Assembly (NCBI GenBank): GCA_036571765.1
Contig: BROE01000001.1
Coordinates: forward strand, 1,849,631-1,913,630
Direction: 5' to 3'
Length of the DNA: 64,000 nt
Source: Plecoglossus altivelis
Taxonomy: Eukaryota > Chordata > Actinopteri > Osmeriformes > Plecoglossidae
Part shown: piece by piece, positions 1-14,839 of the stretch
Layout: every line of letters begins with the position of its first letter
How positions within the stretch are numbered: position 1 is the stretch's first letter
Program-made: the position numbers and the translations under genes
Notes under the pieces: generated by a model
The model's input: the letters and a program-made list of their open reading frames with translations, nothing else
What the model was told of the DNA's origin: nothing
The model's database searches: none

Positions 1-359
1 TTGATTTTGCCCCCTAGATTATCAACCTGTCCGAAAAGAGACATGATCTCTCAAAAATGAACCCAAAGGTATTTGATACTCAATTATACTGTGCTATTCT
101 AGAAATACAAATGTAAGACTTCAAGTACACAGAGCAGAGAAGGCTGGTCACACAGCTATTCATTCCTTTGACTGTGATGAGTTTAGATTTTTTTTCAGTG
201 GTCCTTCATAACCTAATCAGTAGATAGTCTGGAAATGGTTGAGGCAATGTGATATCTGGAGATGCTGATGTTTACGGACTGTATAGACTGTATAGACATG
301 GCTGTAGATATCCATTGTCTAAACGGCGTGTTTGGGGGGGGTTGTGTTTGTGTTTGCAG

Positions 360-2644
360 ACGCTGGACACAGGCTGGCCTGACCTGCATGCCCCTCCGCT
401 GGACAAGATCTGCACCATCTGCAAGGCCATGGAGGGCTGGCTGAACGCTGACCCCCTACATGTGGTGGTCATCCACTGCAGGGTAAGACAGCACACGTAG
501 ACATGCTTCTAGGAATGGTTGCATTATCTGAAATTGCGGTCACGCTCCATGTTTCTGTTGTAGTCAGATTGCTCTGGGTTGAACATCCCTTTGGGTTAAT
601 GGCTGACTGGTTTCTCCTTCTTGTTCACTTGTGTTCCAGGGAGGAAAAGGCCGGATCGGTGTTGTGATCTCATCATTTGTCCATTTCACTGATATCTCAG
701 CCAGGTAGGTTTTCGGCCAGTCGATGCTTACATGTGTTGTGGGTTGTTGCTGGTGTCAGAACTTGCCAGCATTGTTGCTACAGACATGACACCAGAGGCG
801 ACTTTTCTGTCTCAATCACTGCTATGTATTTTAGTCTTTTAATTCCAACGTCTCAGTGACTCAGAAAGTGAGTCAAAGGCTTGCTGTCACGTGTGGATTT
901 CAAAAGAGGAATCACACATTGTCAGTTGTGAATCACTTCAAATGAATCACAGCAACTAGCATGCAAGAACCCCAACTACCAGCTGCTGATAAACAGCGAT
1001 GGCCACTTTACTCTGTAGATTTTGATCTTAACTGGATATATTTATCCTAATCGGAGATTAAAGACCCCAGATGTTTAGACACTGCTCCTCAGAGAGACTA
1101 ACTGCAACTCTCCTCATCTCCTCAGTTCAAACCAGCAGCAAATATTTGGGAGACATTTGGAGAGGAAGGGGTCAAGACTAGGTGCATTTGGACCTGGCCT
1201 TCATGAGCTTATGGATATCCATTCTGTACACAGACCGTGATGTGACGTGAGCATGCATCAGTCAAGACAGTACAGGCTTCACAATAGGCTTCCTCCCCCC
1301 TGCTGTCTCTCCCCTGCTGTGGGAGACCAGACACACAGGATCAGAGGCCAGGCCAGGTCAGCCAGCCAGCCAGCCAGAGAGAAATGGAGAAGCATCAGTA
1401 GAAATGAGACTTAGGGAAGACAGATGAAGGACATGGAAAACAGACATGAGATGAACAGAAAGGGAGGACAAGAGAGAGAAAGTGTGTGTGCCTGTGAGAG
1501 CGAGAGATAAAGAGAGAGAGAGAGATTAAGACAGGGAGAGAGAGATCTCCTGTGTCTGTTGGTTTTGGTCCTGCTGGAATAGCAGTGACATGAACACCCT
1601 GTGGCCTCTCTTTCTCCTCCTCTCCCCCTCTGTGTTTGGATAGGGATGGCATTGTCTTCCTCTCTGCTGGAATCCCTTGTCTCTCTAGTTACTTTCCCCC
1701 TCGTTTGCTCTGTGTGTCTGTGTGTGTGTTAGGGGCTACTTCTATCCAGGCAATGCCCAGATGTGCATTTACATTTTACAAGTGCTTTAGCAGATGCTTC
1801 AATCCAGTTGTGGTGTGTTTTGAGGCCTGATGTGTGTTTTAAGACCTTGCGTGTTTTCCTCACAGCGCGGACCAGGCCCTGGATCGCTTCGCCATGAGGA
1901 AATACTACGATGACAAGGTGTCAGCATTGATGACCCCATCTCAGAAAAGGTCAGTTCTACAACCAGGACGCAGCCAGCTACGCGCTGCATTCAAACACCC
2001 ATCGAAAAATGAGTGATTCCTTCCTTGCCTCCATCCACACTCTCAGCCCCCCCATCCCAACCCTATTTTGCCCCCGCCCTCGAACCCACCACCTCCACCC
2101 TGGCCCAGCTCCCAGGGCCCACCTGAACCAATACAGCAGCCCTTGCGTGCCTCTATGTCATTTGCCCATTTCCATAGAAAAGGGGGCCAGTGATAGTCTT
2201 GCCATTGTTGCTAATAACAGCAGAATGGAATCCCATGGTGAAACCTTATCCTCCTGCGTCACCCTGAATCACCATGACTCACTCTGCTGTCCCCTTCCCG
2301 CACGCAAACACACACAACACACACAAACACACACCGGCACACACAAACACATTCAGAGAATACCTACTGGTTGACTTGCAACACGTGGACACCTGGCAAA
2401 GGCTGGTATGCGAGGTTACATCGTTTGAGAACCTGCGGAACTATGCAAGCTCTATAGAGGTGAAGGTCAAGCTCAACTGTGGAACCTTCGTGCGTGTGCT
2501 GAAGTTTCTCCCTCGTTTCCTCTGTTCTCAGGTACGTGTGGATTCTCAACAGTCTTCTGAGTGGATCCATGAAGATCAACGCCTCCCCCTTGTTCCTGCA
2601 CTGCATCGTTCTTCGTGGGATTCCCAACTTTGACGCCTCTGGAG
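360..2644 (+). CDS. tns3: tns3 exons for the phosphatase-like (PTEN-type) domain
   Basis: Exons 360-482, 640-704, 1866-1949 and 2532-2644, with end phases 0, 2, 2 and 1. The first exon carries GWPDLHAPP, the WPD-loop equivalent with its Asp. It runs into HC, and the next exon supplies RGGKGR, so the joined loop is HCRGGKGRIGVV. The catalytic-position Cys is about visible residue 40 and the loop Arg about residue 46, so the CX5R pattern is intact. Tensin-1 carries Asn at the Cys position (family knowledge). After this come SADQALDRFA and a Tyr-rich YYDDKV stretch. The donor of the last exon, GAG|GTGCCG, is weak but is required by frame. The first exon's acceptor is TTTGCAG at 353-359. Confidence 0.93.
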
Positions 2645-4407
2645 GTGCCGCAGACACTCCCAGATGTCTTCTCTGAACTTTTGCTCACAAAAATAGTAAC
2701 AACAAAGAGCCCATAGACCAAGCTAGAATGCAATATCTGGTTCAGCTTGCAGCACGTAAAACACAAACAAACCTTTACACTGGAAAGAACTGCTTTATGG
2801 TCTTACAGTAAACTCAAGGGAACCCACATCTATGTTTCCACACGAACTAGAGTTTTTTTTTACACGTCTTACTGAGATAATAAAGACTCTCCTGCAATGG
2901 AATCACAAACTTTGTCTAGAACACTAAGAATCCTGAAAGAACAGTAAAGAAGAGCACAATATGTTTCACATAAGAGCCCCACCGAGCACGTAGGGGCCAG
3001 TTGAACAGGAGGTTAGATTTGATACACATATCTATTGTGGAAGACGAGAAAAAATGTGGTTATTGATTTCTTTCTGTCCTTTTTCCAGTTTGTCGGCCCT
3101 ATTTAAAGGTTTACCAGGGGATGCAAGCGGTTTACTCCTCAGGGGTCTAGTAAGTTATTCTGAACAAGTTCAAGCTAACTTTAAGTATTTCTTTCGATTT
3201 TTTACTTCTTTACTTCTTTTTACTTACTTTTTACTTTACTTTTACTTATGGTTCTTCCACTTGTGCTTTCTGGCTGCTGTTGTGTAAGTGGTCCGTCTAT
3301 AAATATCTGCCATTAATAATCATCTGTCCGTCTGATGCGCAGTCACATTGGCCCAGGACACAGAGACAGGATATGTATTAATCTGGAGCCTGCACAGCTG
3401 CTGAAAGGAGACATCATGGTAATATTCACAGTCCCATAACTCGGGCTGCTTGATGAAATGTTCCAGTTGTGTGACTGAATATGTTGTCTGGCAGACTTTG
3501 GGAAAAGGCAGCAGCGTACAAAAGCAGAGTGAAACGAATGACAGAATTTCCCACTGTCCTTGCCTTAGGTGAAATGCTACCACAAGAGCGAGGTCACGTC
3601 AGAACGGGAGGTCATCTTCAGACTCCAGTTCCACACGGGAGCCGTACAGGGCTTCAACCTCATGTTTGAGAAGGAGGACATGGAGAACGCCAACAAAGGT
3701 TAAGACATGCCTAAACTGTAACTCCAGGAATAGGATGGTACAGGCCTGTTTCGCGTAGGCACGTTTTCATAAGCATTAGCGTCTACGTTGTATAATGCAG
3801 CATTCTGGGCAGCAGAACTTGGTTTGGGCTTTGTAACTACAGGTGGCCTAATTGAAATGTTTTCCACCAGGGGTAATATGTGGGAGTTTAAAGACACTAT
3901 CCTGGCCACAAGTGGCATCATTCATCCATTTCATGGACGGTTCGTAGCTGCTACTCTTATGGCATGTCTGTGTGTTGATGTTCCAGATCCCAGATTTCCG
4001 GATTACGGGAAAGTGGAGCTGGTGTTCTCTGAGGGTCCCGAGAAAATCCCAGGTATTTTTTAAATAAATTTCCTTAGAGTTGTTCTTGGAGAGAGATAGA
4101 GAGATCGAGCAAGACATTTATAGAGATATAGAGAGAAAGAAAGAGAGAGCGAGCGAGAGGGTAGAGTGTGAGGGTCTAAGGGAGTTTTAACAACAGACAC
4201 ATGGTGCTTTCACCATTCAGCCCTCGTTCTCACCCCCTCGGCCCCCCTCTCCACCCCCATCCCCCACCTCTTCTCCCCCCTCACCCCCCCTTTACATCCC
4301 CCACATCCCCACTGAGACGAGGAAGTGGAATTCAGCGGAGGGGAGATGTAGTGTGAAGTGTGTGCTGACAGAGAGGTAAAGAAGCACAGCATGTCCTGCC
4401 CCAGAGG

Positions 4408-4472
<65 letters not shown>

Positions 4473-7400
4473 ATGCATGTGCTTCTTTCAGTTCATAAAA
4501 TTAAAGTCTCAGTGACATTGTTCAATAAAGCAAACGAGCCATGCATCTCAACATGGCTTTCCACAAACTGCACTTATCAAACACAGCTTTTTTTACCGTC
4601 ACACTGACTGCATCGTTTGAATGTCCCATTAAAAAGGGTTCTAAAGTCCAACTCTAATTGTTTGTGACCAGGTGCAGAGAGATGGCAGAACGGGCCCGAT
4701 GTGAGCGTGGACTACAACATGGCCGACCCTCTGACCAGATGGGACTCCTACCACAACATCTGTGACGGAGAAGGTAACACCTCCTGTCCTTCACAAAAAA
4801 CACTTTACCCACAGTTCCATCACACTGGACCTGAGTCATGGTCCAAGGCACAGCCTGACTAACTCTCTCCTGGACCTGGTGAAGATGCTATGGTTTTGCC
4901 ATTTTGAAAGGAAGACCAATTGAGTGCACGAGGTTCACTTTTATGACATCTTGTAAGCCTCTTGTACGCTCTTCCTCTCTGGCGTGCTCTCTTTCCCTCT
5001 CTCTCTCTCTCTCTGGCCAACTTGGCTCTGTGTCACTCTGGGAGGCGTGCAGCATGATGACATTAACATGCACACACACACACACAGTTTCCTGGCTTAC
5101 CAATGGGACTCATTACTCATAAGGAGTAACTAGACGAGTTCTATGGAAACATGAATGGCAAGGAAACGGCATTGACCTTGGTCTACCAAAACCTCCTAAG
5201 GACTGCTGTCTTCATTCCCCTGGCGATGAGCGCGGCCGCAGTGCATCCTCCAATGGGAGAGAAGCCGTCAGTACCGTGGGGAACACAGGGTCACAAAGAA
5301 GACAGCTCGTTTCCAAGAGATGTCTGTTTTGTTGTTGTATCAAGCGAATGAACAAATTCAACTTACCCCCCCCCCCCACACACACACACACACACGCACA
5401 AACACACGCACAAACACACACATGGCGTCAGGGCGTCCCTCTCCAGCTGCGGTCGCTGCTTCTCCTGAATCTCACCACTCAGCCGCGGAATTTACGACGA
5501 CCTCCCGGAATAGACTGGAGCGGTGGCATCCAAACCTGCATCCGCCTAGTCCCTCGTCAGACAATGAGTGTATTAGAAACACAGCGCAGAGAGCTCTTGT
5601 AGCGAGCAGGAGCCTTTGCTGTATTTCTCACTGTAGATACAAATCTAATCTTGGAGATACAAAATCTCCAATGGCAATTCTTTTTTTTTTTTTACCGTTC
5701 ATTATCTCCTTAAGTCCACAGCCTTTCTGCGGGGGGTGTTTACTTGTGGGACTTCTCATGTAAACACCACACCGAGTGTGGGAAGTCTGGAAGCTTGGAT
5801 GGAATGCTACAGCTACTTATGAGTTCACAAGGCTGCATCCTACAAGCCGAGTGTCTGAAGAGCTGTCTGTCAGGGCCAGGTCTACGGGAGGAACTGCTTA
5901 CCACTATGGTGATATGTATGTGAAAAGACAACATCATTTAGCTCAAGGCCTCTTTCTGTCCCCCGATTCCCCTTGGCAAAATGAGTAGTGGCCCTCTGGT
6001 GTGAATGAAGTGGCGTGTTTGCATTAGGACGGCGTTGTGTTGTGAGGAATATCTCTACCTTGTCGTTGTCCCTCTGGCTCTGGCTCTCTCTCGCCTTTCT
6101 ACTATGTTTGTCTGCCACTCCTCTTCTCCCTCATGTCTTACCTTCTCCCTCTCTTCTCCTCACCACCTCCATTTCCGGCTCTTTCCTTCTGGTCATGCCA
6201 ACTCCCACTGAGTCGGAGCAGAGGCATGTGGAGCTTCCCCTGACGAATTAATAAAGAATGTTTACCCAGAGGGCCGTCTGGCTCAGAGCGGAAGCCTCCC
6301 ACCCCCTCCCCCGCCACCCCCTCCACACACACACACTCCCCCAGAGATGGTGGCTGGTTGAAAGTTGGCATGATGGTGTTCGTCAGGCGTCTGACTCACC
6401 TGGCCAGGCAGAGATGTTCCAGGATGGTGGTGAGAAACCAAGTCATTCTACAGAAACATTCCAAACAAGCCCTCTGGCTACTACACACAGCAGCTGCCAG
6501 AATACTTTGTTGTCAAATGCTCATCTTACCTCCATTCATATTTACTGAGAGGCATTAAACACATCAGGAGATGCTGCAGAGCTCTAGATATACATTCATA
6601 ACCTACATACGTACCTACATTTGCACAACAGACGGAAGTCTTTTTTGTTTAACGATTTGTGGACTGGAGGCTTGCCATTATGCCTCCAATGGACAAAACC
6701 CAGTCGAAACAATAGTTGAACCCCATCATTGAGGTTAGGGAACATCTGTTTCTGTGCTGGTGTTGTACGAGCCGAGCGCAGGCTTGTAATTTCATGACAC
6801 ATGAGAGCGAGAGGAAAACAACCTGGCTGTTTTTTGTGTTTTTTTTATTTGATAAAAATGGCATAGTGCCCCAATTAGAAGGCAGGATTTCTCTAATTAA
6901 AAAGTGTCATTTTACAGTGTGAAAGAGTGCCTGAGGAATGTTGTTTTCGTCCTTCACCTCTCCCCCCTTTTACCTCTCTCTCTTTTTCCCTCCCTCCCTC
7001 TCTCCCTCTCTCTTTCTCTCTCCCTGTTTCTCTCTCTCTTCCCCTTTGTCCCTCCTGGCAGGGTAGTTTCCCAATGGCAAGGCAAGGGCAAGTAGTCAGG
7101 TTACACATCAGAGCCCGCCCCCTAACAACTTGGCCCCGCCCCACTTGTTTACATTCCACTGTCCATATTTGGAGAAGTGAAGGACCCCCCCTCCCCTCCC
7201 CCCACAGCCGTGTGTGGAGTTCGAACAGCCTCACCTTCTCAATGCAGGGAGGAAGAGAGAGAAAGAGCGAGAGAGAAAGAGAAAAAATAACTATCTCAGC
7301 ATTGTGAATCCCCTCCATTCTCTCTACACAGTCATGTTTCCTGCCTTCGCTCTCTCCATTTCCCTTCTTCCTCAACTCAATGTGTTTGCATGGAGACTGT

Positions 7401-10400
7401 GGTTTTATCCATGCCTGTTTTACCTGGCTGTATGTGAAGGAGAAGGCAGGAATGTGTCCTGCATTTTTTTTTTACTTGAAGGAGGAGTGGGGGGGGGGGG
7501 GGTTGTGAGGTTGAATGGGGGAGGGGGAGTGGCATGTCGAGCTGAGGGGAGGGTTTCACCGCTGACAGGGGGAAGAGAGAGGGAGAGAGAGAGAGAGAGA
7601 GAGAAGGAGGAGGAGGGAAGACATCTGTCTTCAGAAGTGCTAGCACCTTGCCAGCACGAATGTTGTACGCAGGATTTGTTGGATTGCTCCTGGGAGATGT
7701 GACCTGGCCCGCAGAGAAGGTCTGACGAGTGACTGTGGCGGGCCGGATGTGAGTGCCAGCGCTACATTGTTTATGTGTGCCTTTGTGTGTGTATGTGTGT
7801 GTGTCTGTGAGTGTGTGTGTGTGTGTGTGTGTATGAAAGAGAGAGAGAAAGAAAGTGTGTGTTGAGTATGGGAGAAAGGGAAGGGGTGACCAGCATGGGG
7901 AGGTGCAGTGAAAACGAGGAGATGAAGGAGGAGGAGAATGAAAGCTTTTATTATGCATGTCTGGAATTCGGATCCTCCAGTCTTGGCTGAAAGGCCAGTA
8001 CTTAACAAACCAGACTGAGAGAGACACTCAGGGCCCCTTGTTGCTGCTGTCTTTTGTTGAGCTGGAGGAGAGTGACAGTGAATCAACAGCTTGTGCTCAT
8101 GCACTCGTACGGACCTGCTCACTGGTAAAATACAGGTGCCATCTGGAGCAGCAGCCGTCTGTCAATCTGTCATTTTTTCCAGAACCTTTCCAGAGTCACT
8201 GAATTTCAGGTGGATTTTCTTGTGTCTTTCCAGCTTACCTGTATGGTGAGTCAGAAAGGGGGGGGGGGGTTAGTCATATGCTAAGGGTTGGGGGTGTGTG
8301 GGGGGGGGAGGGGTAAACCACAGGAGAGTGAGGAATGCTCAGGTCAAACACTGCACACCGCCAGAGCAAAAGACAGATGGCTCTCTCTGACACTTCTATA
8401 ACCTGAACACAACCTCTACCTTTGTAGTGGTCGCACACGCAACAAGTAGAGCTTCACAGGTACTTGGACAAATGCAAATGTTGACCATTTTCAAATTTTT
8501 TGCGGAGATAATGAGTACAAAGAAATCAAGCCTAGTCTAAAAATGAACATTTTTAGTTTGCGAATGAGCCTTTTACCTTTTCAATTCATAGTTAAGGAAG
8601 ATCCACGCTTGAGGTGCAGTGATTCTTCGTAGCTACGCCGTGCCCTTTCCTCTGAAAGATACCAATAATAGTGAACAAAAATACTGGAGAATCTGAAACA
8701 GTTTTTCACATTCAGTGTTGCGCTGTCGTTGTTGTGTGGTATAGGAATAGGGAATGCTGCCCATGCAATTATGGTTGTCTATTCATTATCCTCTACAATA
8801 TGGCCGAGTCAACAGAGAAGAATGTTGCATGGGCTGTGTTTATCTGTGTCTAGCTGTGATTTGTTTGTCGAGACCTGTGACTTTGCGAATCCTTATTTAC
8901 TTGTTTTTGGGAGAGTGTCATTTTGTGTCCAAGAGTATATTGTGTTGACAGAGTTTCGAGTATGGCGGAGAACGGCCAAAGTTGTCCTGACCTTGTCCTG
9001 TCCTGGGTTTGTGTGTGTGTGTCCGTGTGTGTCTGTGTGCCCAAACCAGCTGACCGTTTGAAGCGCTGCGTCTCTTGTCGTTCCAGCGCCCCGCTCCCAG
9101 ACCCAGGAGAAAGCCCTGGGCACCATCAAAAGAAGCCCCAACGGAGGAGCCTCTACGCTGGGAAGAGGTGTCCGTGCCACCTCCACCACCTCCAGCCCCG
9201 ATCACAGCGACCACGCCCTGTCTGCCAGCAGCGACTCAGGCCTCTCCAGCACCTCCCTGTGGGCTGACAGACCAACTCCCACCGTCATCTCCTCCATCAC
9301 CTCCACCACCTCCACCATCAAGCCCAACCAGGGGCCCAGCCGTCAGGAGAAGGCCCAGCTGAAGCGCCTTCTGAGCGGGTTCGGCCTGGAAGATCCCTCT
9401 CTGGAGGAGATGGTCGACAATGGACCGGGGGTGGGCGTCCAGCGGCTCGTCCCGGCGCAGGTGCACGTGAACGGGGACCCGCGTCCCCGCGAGCGAGAAA
9501 CGGACATCCTGGACGACGAAGTGCTGATGTCCGGCCACGACCTGCGCAGCGTGGACAGCCTGGGGACGCTGTCCTCCTCCTGCCACAAGAGCAGCCAGAA
9601 CTCCTTGCTCTCCGACGGCTTCTGCAGCCCTGGGGGAGAGGAGCAGCAGCAGCCCCCGAGCCAGCACCACATCCTCCAGCACCACCCCACCCCGCCAGCC
9701 ATGGAGGAGTACGAGCGGACCTACGCGGAGGCCCGCAGAGGGGGGCTGGGGACCCGGAGTGCCTCGGTGGCCTCTTCCACCCCCAGCAGCGCCGTCCCCA
9801 AGCAGCAGGTCTACCGGCAGGGCAGCTACTCCACCCACACCTGGGTGCGGCAGCAGCAGATGGTGGCTGCCCAGCAGTACGCCTATATGGCTGAGGAGAC
9901 CCCCCACCAGGGGAACATTAACGGGGACAGGTACCCAGGGGACAAACCCCACGGGAGCCTTCCCAAGCCAGCCGCACCCGCAGTACCACAACTAGAGCCC
10001 ACAGAAACCCCGGCCAGCGGCCAGAGAACAGTGGAGGTGAGCAGCGAGCAGCCCACTGCAACGACAGTCAACAACAACAACAAGCACGATGAGGAGTTCA
10101 ACTCCCTGACTGTGGACATCGACAACTCCATCGACCAGCTTAACCAGCTGATCATGGACCTGGACCCCAGCTTTGTGCCGGTGCCCACGCGTTCGGCAGC
10201 GGTCAAGAAGAGAAACGGAGGAGGTCCGCACGTTAACGGATCCGCCGCGAACGGCGTCGGGCACAGAGTTACAGATAACAGTGCTGCAGCCACCCTACAA
10301 AACGCACACCAGACAGGTAAGATGCTGGCACGCCCGGGTACGGTGGTGGTGGTGGTGGTGTTGCTGTGTGGTGGTGGTGCTGTGTGGTGGTGGTGGTGTA

Positions 10401-12590
10401 TGTGTGGGATCATGCATGTGCGGTCATTCTGGGAGCATTCCTTACGACGATCATAGGTGGGCTGAAAGATGGTCAAATGGTGGTGGTGAAATGTGATTCA
10501 TCCTCTACTCACAAACGGTGATCTTTTGTTGGCGAGACACTGAACCGCGACGTCCTCCAGCTAACTGGCTTTGACCTGTGACTCTGTGTGTGGTGGGCTG
10601 TGGTGGGGTGGACACCACGACTGTCAGCGGCCGCTCTCACAACACAGGGTTAACTCATGCCAAACATCTTTTGCTCCCCTGGGCCATGTTAGCAGGGGTG
10701 AGTTGGCGGGGCTGCTGCCAGTCCTGCAGAGCTTTCAGATGTTCCCTGCGTGTTTTTAAGGCAGAGAGGAGCTGTTCAGGCTTGTCTTCTCCATTTTTTT
10801 TTATCAGAGTTTAGGATCAACACAGCACATGATGAGAGAGAGAGACAGAGAGACACAGAGAGAGACAGAGAGAGAGAGGGAGAGAGAGAGAGAGGCAGAT
10901 CCTTAGTAGTCTTTGACTGTGTACTGCTGCTCTTTCTTGGAATGTCTTGATGGGTTTTTTGCACACCGCTTTTTCACATTCCCACTTGAGAGGAATTCTG
11001 TTAATGGAGAGATGAATATGCTTGCATGGATTCATGTCAAGATGGCCTTTTGGACTGGCATTTCATCCTCTCATGATACACATCACCAAGTTCTTTACCA
11101 TTTGTCTTTGTGTGTGTGTGTGTCATGTATTGAAATCAGAAAATAGTTGATGATATGCTAATATGAAAGTTGGGATTGCCTCAATCAACTAGTGAAGGAA
11201 AATCCCCCTGAAAGACTGAATGTTTTCACACAAGCAGGTAATGGATGGGAACAATTGGTGGTTAACTCCATCTTCAAGCACTCCTTCAGTCGACTACCTG
11301 TCATTATCAACCACTGGACTAGACATCTTACCCCCAGGAAACAACCTTGCAATGATGCCATGTTACAAAGGCTAAATATGCATTAGAATCGAAATCATTA
11401 GCATCATAAAATGGGTATCAGCATAAATTAGGCTTTCAAACCCTAATGAATTACACCAGAAGATTAAGCCAAGAGGACATGCACAATTAGGATGGGGTTA
11501 ATTACATATATTCTTTGTCATTTATCAAACGAATGACTATTAAAGCTAGGATTGGTAATGTTTTTGAAAAGCACTATTCATATTTTCTGGATACATTTTA
11601 ATATCCTGATTGTAATCAATAAATCAAATCCTCTCACAGTAAAACCAAAACCAAATAAATCAATATAAATACATTGCAGGACTGTAATAAGTATCACCAA
11701 TCATTGCGTTCGAACAGAATGCAATGATTGGATGGGTTAGTTGCCTGTCTAACTACCTACCTGCGCTCTGCCCAATCAGGGACATATGTTGAAAGGAGGA
11801 GATAGGAGGGAAATTTGGGTTGGATACTTTCAAACTCAAGCCAAAAATAATGAGCTCCTTTAGTTCCTGATTTCTATCACTTTCATCATGTAAAAAAAAC
11901 ATTGAAGATTGTACATGGACCCATTCATCGTCTCCTCGTATGGTTCCATTGGGCCAGTGGTTGACTTGAATGAAGCATGTTACAAATCCAACAGAATTCC
12001 TCCATCTCCAATAGTCAGAGGCTTATTGGTGAATAGGCTTCAGCGGGAGAAGGGGTTACTTGTGTGAAGCAAGGCTTAATGCAGTGTTTCCACTGTCCGC
12101 CTCACAAGCCTGTAGTCCAGTCAGATATTTCCAGCAGGATATTGTTGGGGGAAACAGATACCATGCCCTTGTTCAAGGACACAAGGCCGGTTTCAAAACT
12201 CTAGAGCCAAAGAATTCCGGGAATGTTCCTGGGTTCTCCGTGGCCATAAGCTTCGCACCAGCTAAAACTACAACCTACGGTTTGTTTTCTGAAAATCAAC
12301 AGATTTCAAGTCCATGTTTTTGGTTTGTTGCCTCTCCCAAGCAGTCTTGGTGTTTTGAGTCCTTTCGTTCGTTTGAAGTAAAGATGTATTTAGACTTTGG
12401 CTCAGAGACTACGGTGTTTCAGAAGCACACATTGGCTTTTTTTTCCTCTTCCTTTTCAAACCAGCGGTGTGTGTTACATGTTGTGAATTTGTGGGTGTTG
12501 ACTCAAGGACAGCCCGGTATCCTCCATGTTGTTTTCACCTGGATTTGAGCAGAGCGGAGGCAGCGAGAGGGAGAGAGGAAGAGAGAAAGC

Positions 12591-12646
<56 letters not shown>

Positions 12647-13840
12647 ACGAAAGAACGAAAGAAAGAACGAAAGAAAGAGAAACATGGGGGTGTTTGAGAG
12701 GGGGAGAGAGAGAGATAGAGGTGGAGAAAAAGCAAGAGAGGATAGAGTGTACTTAAATGAAAGAGATAAAAGGAGCGATACAAAGACTGAGATAGTGAAA
12801 TAGAGAATGAGATAGAGGGAAGGAGAGAGTGAAGGCTGAGGAAGGAGAGGGGTTTAGCTGTTAGCAGTATGTGAATCACCGGCAGACATGTACCTGGGAC
12901 CAGCCTGGGGCGCAAACGCAGGAAGAGAAGAGTCAGAGAGTAGGGAGGGCCGAGGAATTTCCACAGATGGAACAAGTGTGCCCCAAGGGAGCACATTTTC
13001 CACCCCAGAGACCCATGCCTGTCTGTGCATATCAACTACATACTGTAAAAACACCCATGTCAGCCTTTGTAGACAGCCCCGGAAACAAAACACACAATGT
13101 GTTCCTCTTCACTAAAGTAAATTTAGTTACATCAATGAATCATGAAAGCTATTTTAGGCTTCGACTGTTATTGTGTTGGTAAGTAGAATACAGAGTCTCA
13201 TTTATTATCTCAGTGTGGTGAGTGGGTTCGGGTCAGACAACATTTATTACTTGCTGTTGTGTGGATTTGAAGGCGGATCAGTGAATATTCCTTGTAAATG
13301 TTTGTCTTTGGGACGCCTTTCTCTGTCAGCTGTCTGGCACTGGATGAAAGCACCCGTGTAAATGTTTCCCCAATAATACAAATCAAGTCATTGATTCCTG
13401 TTGATCATGGCTGCCTTGTAATTTACTATCTGGTATGAAATCACTATTCTTTGATTCATGTTTTTCAATGTAGTTCTCTTGTTTGGTTCAAATCTACAAA
13501 TCTTCTATGCTAGTTTGAACATCCCCCAGTGTTGGAATGTTCCAGACTGATACAGGAAGAAAGCAAATAGAAGAGATGACAATTTCTGTAGCGTCTCAGA
13601 TCAGGTAGATTAGATCTCTGGTTCTGGGTTAACCATGACCATAACCACAAGAGAAATCAAGAAAAGAAGATTTAAGGCAGATAGACAGACAGGCAGTCAA
13701 ACAGATAGATCATCAGGTAGACAGGCAGGTAGACAGAAATATGCATGTGATGTTGCCCTGCATGGATTTGCTTTGTGTGTACATGGGTTGCAGCATGGCA
13801 CACTTAACTTAAACCAAACCGACAGACAGACAGACAGACA

Positions 13841-13910
<70 letters not shown>

Positions 13911-14797
13911 CTGCTCTGTCACTTCAGCAGTGATTCTGATCTGAACACAGAGCAAGGGAACAATCATGGAGAAGAGATACCCTCATCGGTGTGTGCGTGC
14001 GCGTGTGTGTGTGATTACTCCCCTGCATTTAGCACCTCGCACCATTAGCATTCCTCAGGGCCGAGACAGCAGCTTTTGTTAAGGATTCAATTAACACCTC
14101 TGTGCTGAGTGCTGTTCTAGTCCGCCAGCCCCCAGCCTCCCTCCCACTCAACCTTGTGGCCAGTCAAGAGACTGTCATAATGCTGTCCCCCTACCACCCA
14201 CACACACTCATACACACACAGACACACACACACCAGCATTCCTCAGCTGTCCTCTCACAAAAACATTAAGATTGATGTAATTGGGACTGTCAGTCAAAGC
14301 GACAGTCATTTTCACCTCCTGAAGTCATTTCATGTGAACGCTTTCCTCCCTTCATCAAGTGCATCCGCTCAGAAATGAGCTCAAGAAAAGGCTCTACCAG
14401 CTGCTGAACGATCTAGTTTTACAGCCAGCCCCTTGTGTTTTCCTCCAGAGTAACCATGCCCGTGTGTGTGTCTCCCTCTTCCTCCGTGTGTGTGTTTGCA
14501 GCTGGCCAAACCTGTGACGTCGACAGAGCAGACGGTCTCCGCGCCCTGAGTCGTCAAGGAAGTGACGTCCCAGACCACCCGGACTTCTGCAGCTCTGGCT
14601 GGGGCGTGAGCGTGGTCGAGGAGTACCGGAACACGAGGACATACTCTCCCTGCGCTCCACACTCCCAGGTGGGCAGGCGCTGGGAGGGACGCCTGAGCAC
14701 TGAGGGGGTCTGGGTGGAGCTGCGGTTAGCGACTGGCTTCTGGGTTTCTGGTTTATCCGTTGTGTTGATGTTCGCGTGCATGTTTTTGCTGTGTGTG

Positions 14798-14839
<42 letters not shown>

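Larger units (their letters stand above)
10317..14501 (+). other. tns3 intron of 4.2 kb, repeat-bearing
   Basis: No exon recognised. It contains a GTGGTG tract (10340-10400), a GA tract (10834-10890), a stem-loop (11697-11731), a GAAA tetranucleotide array (12590-12679) and CAGA/CAGG arrays (13821-13912). The stretch 12118-12210 (GTTCAAGGACACAAGGC with flanks) weakly recalls the 3' part of teleost tRNA-derived SINEs, but is too degraded to call. Confidence 0.5.

Noticed and set aside
7214..8122. Several open frames of 160-216 codons in the tns3 intron
   Set aside because: All pass through GA, GT and G-run low-complexity sequence with no splice or family support.
12118..12210. Possible SINE 3' end (GTTCAAGGACACAAGGC)
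   Set aside because: Too short and diverged to separate from chance.
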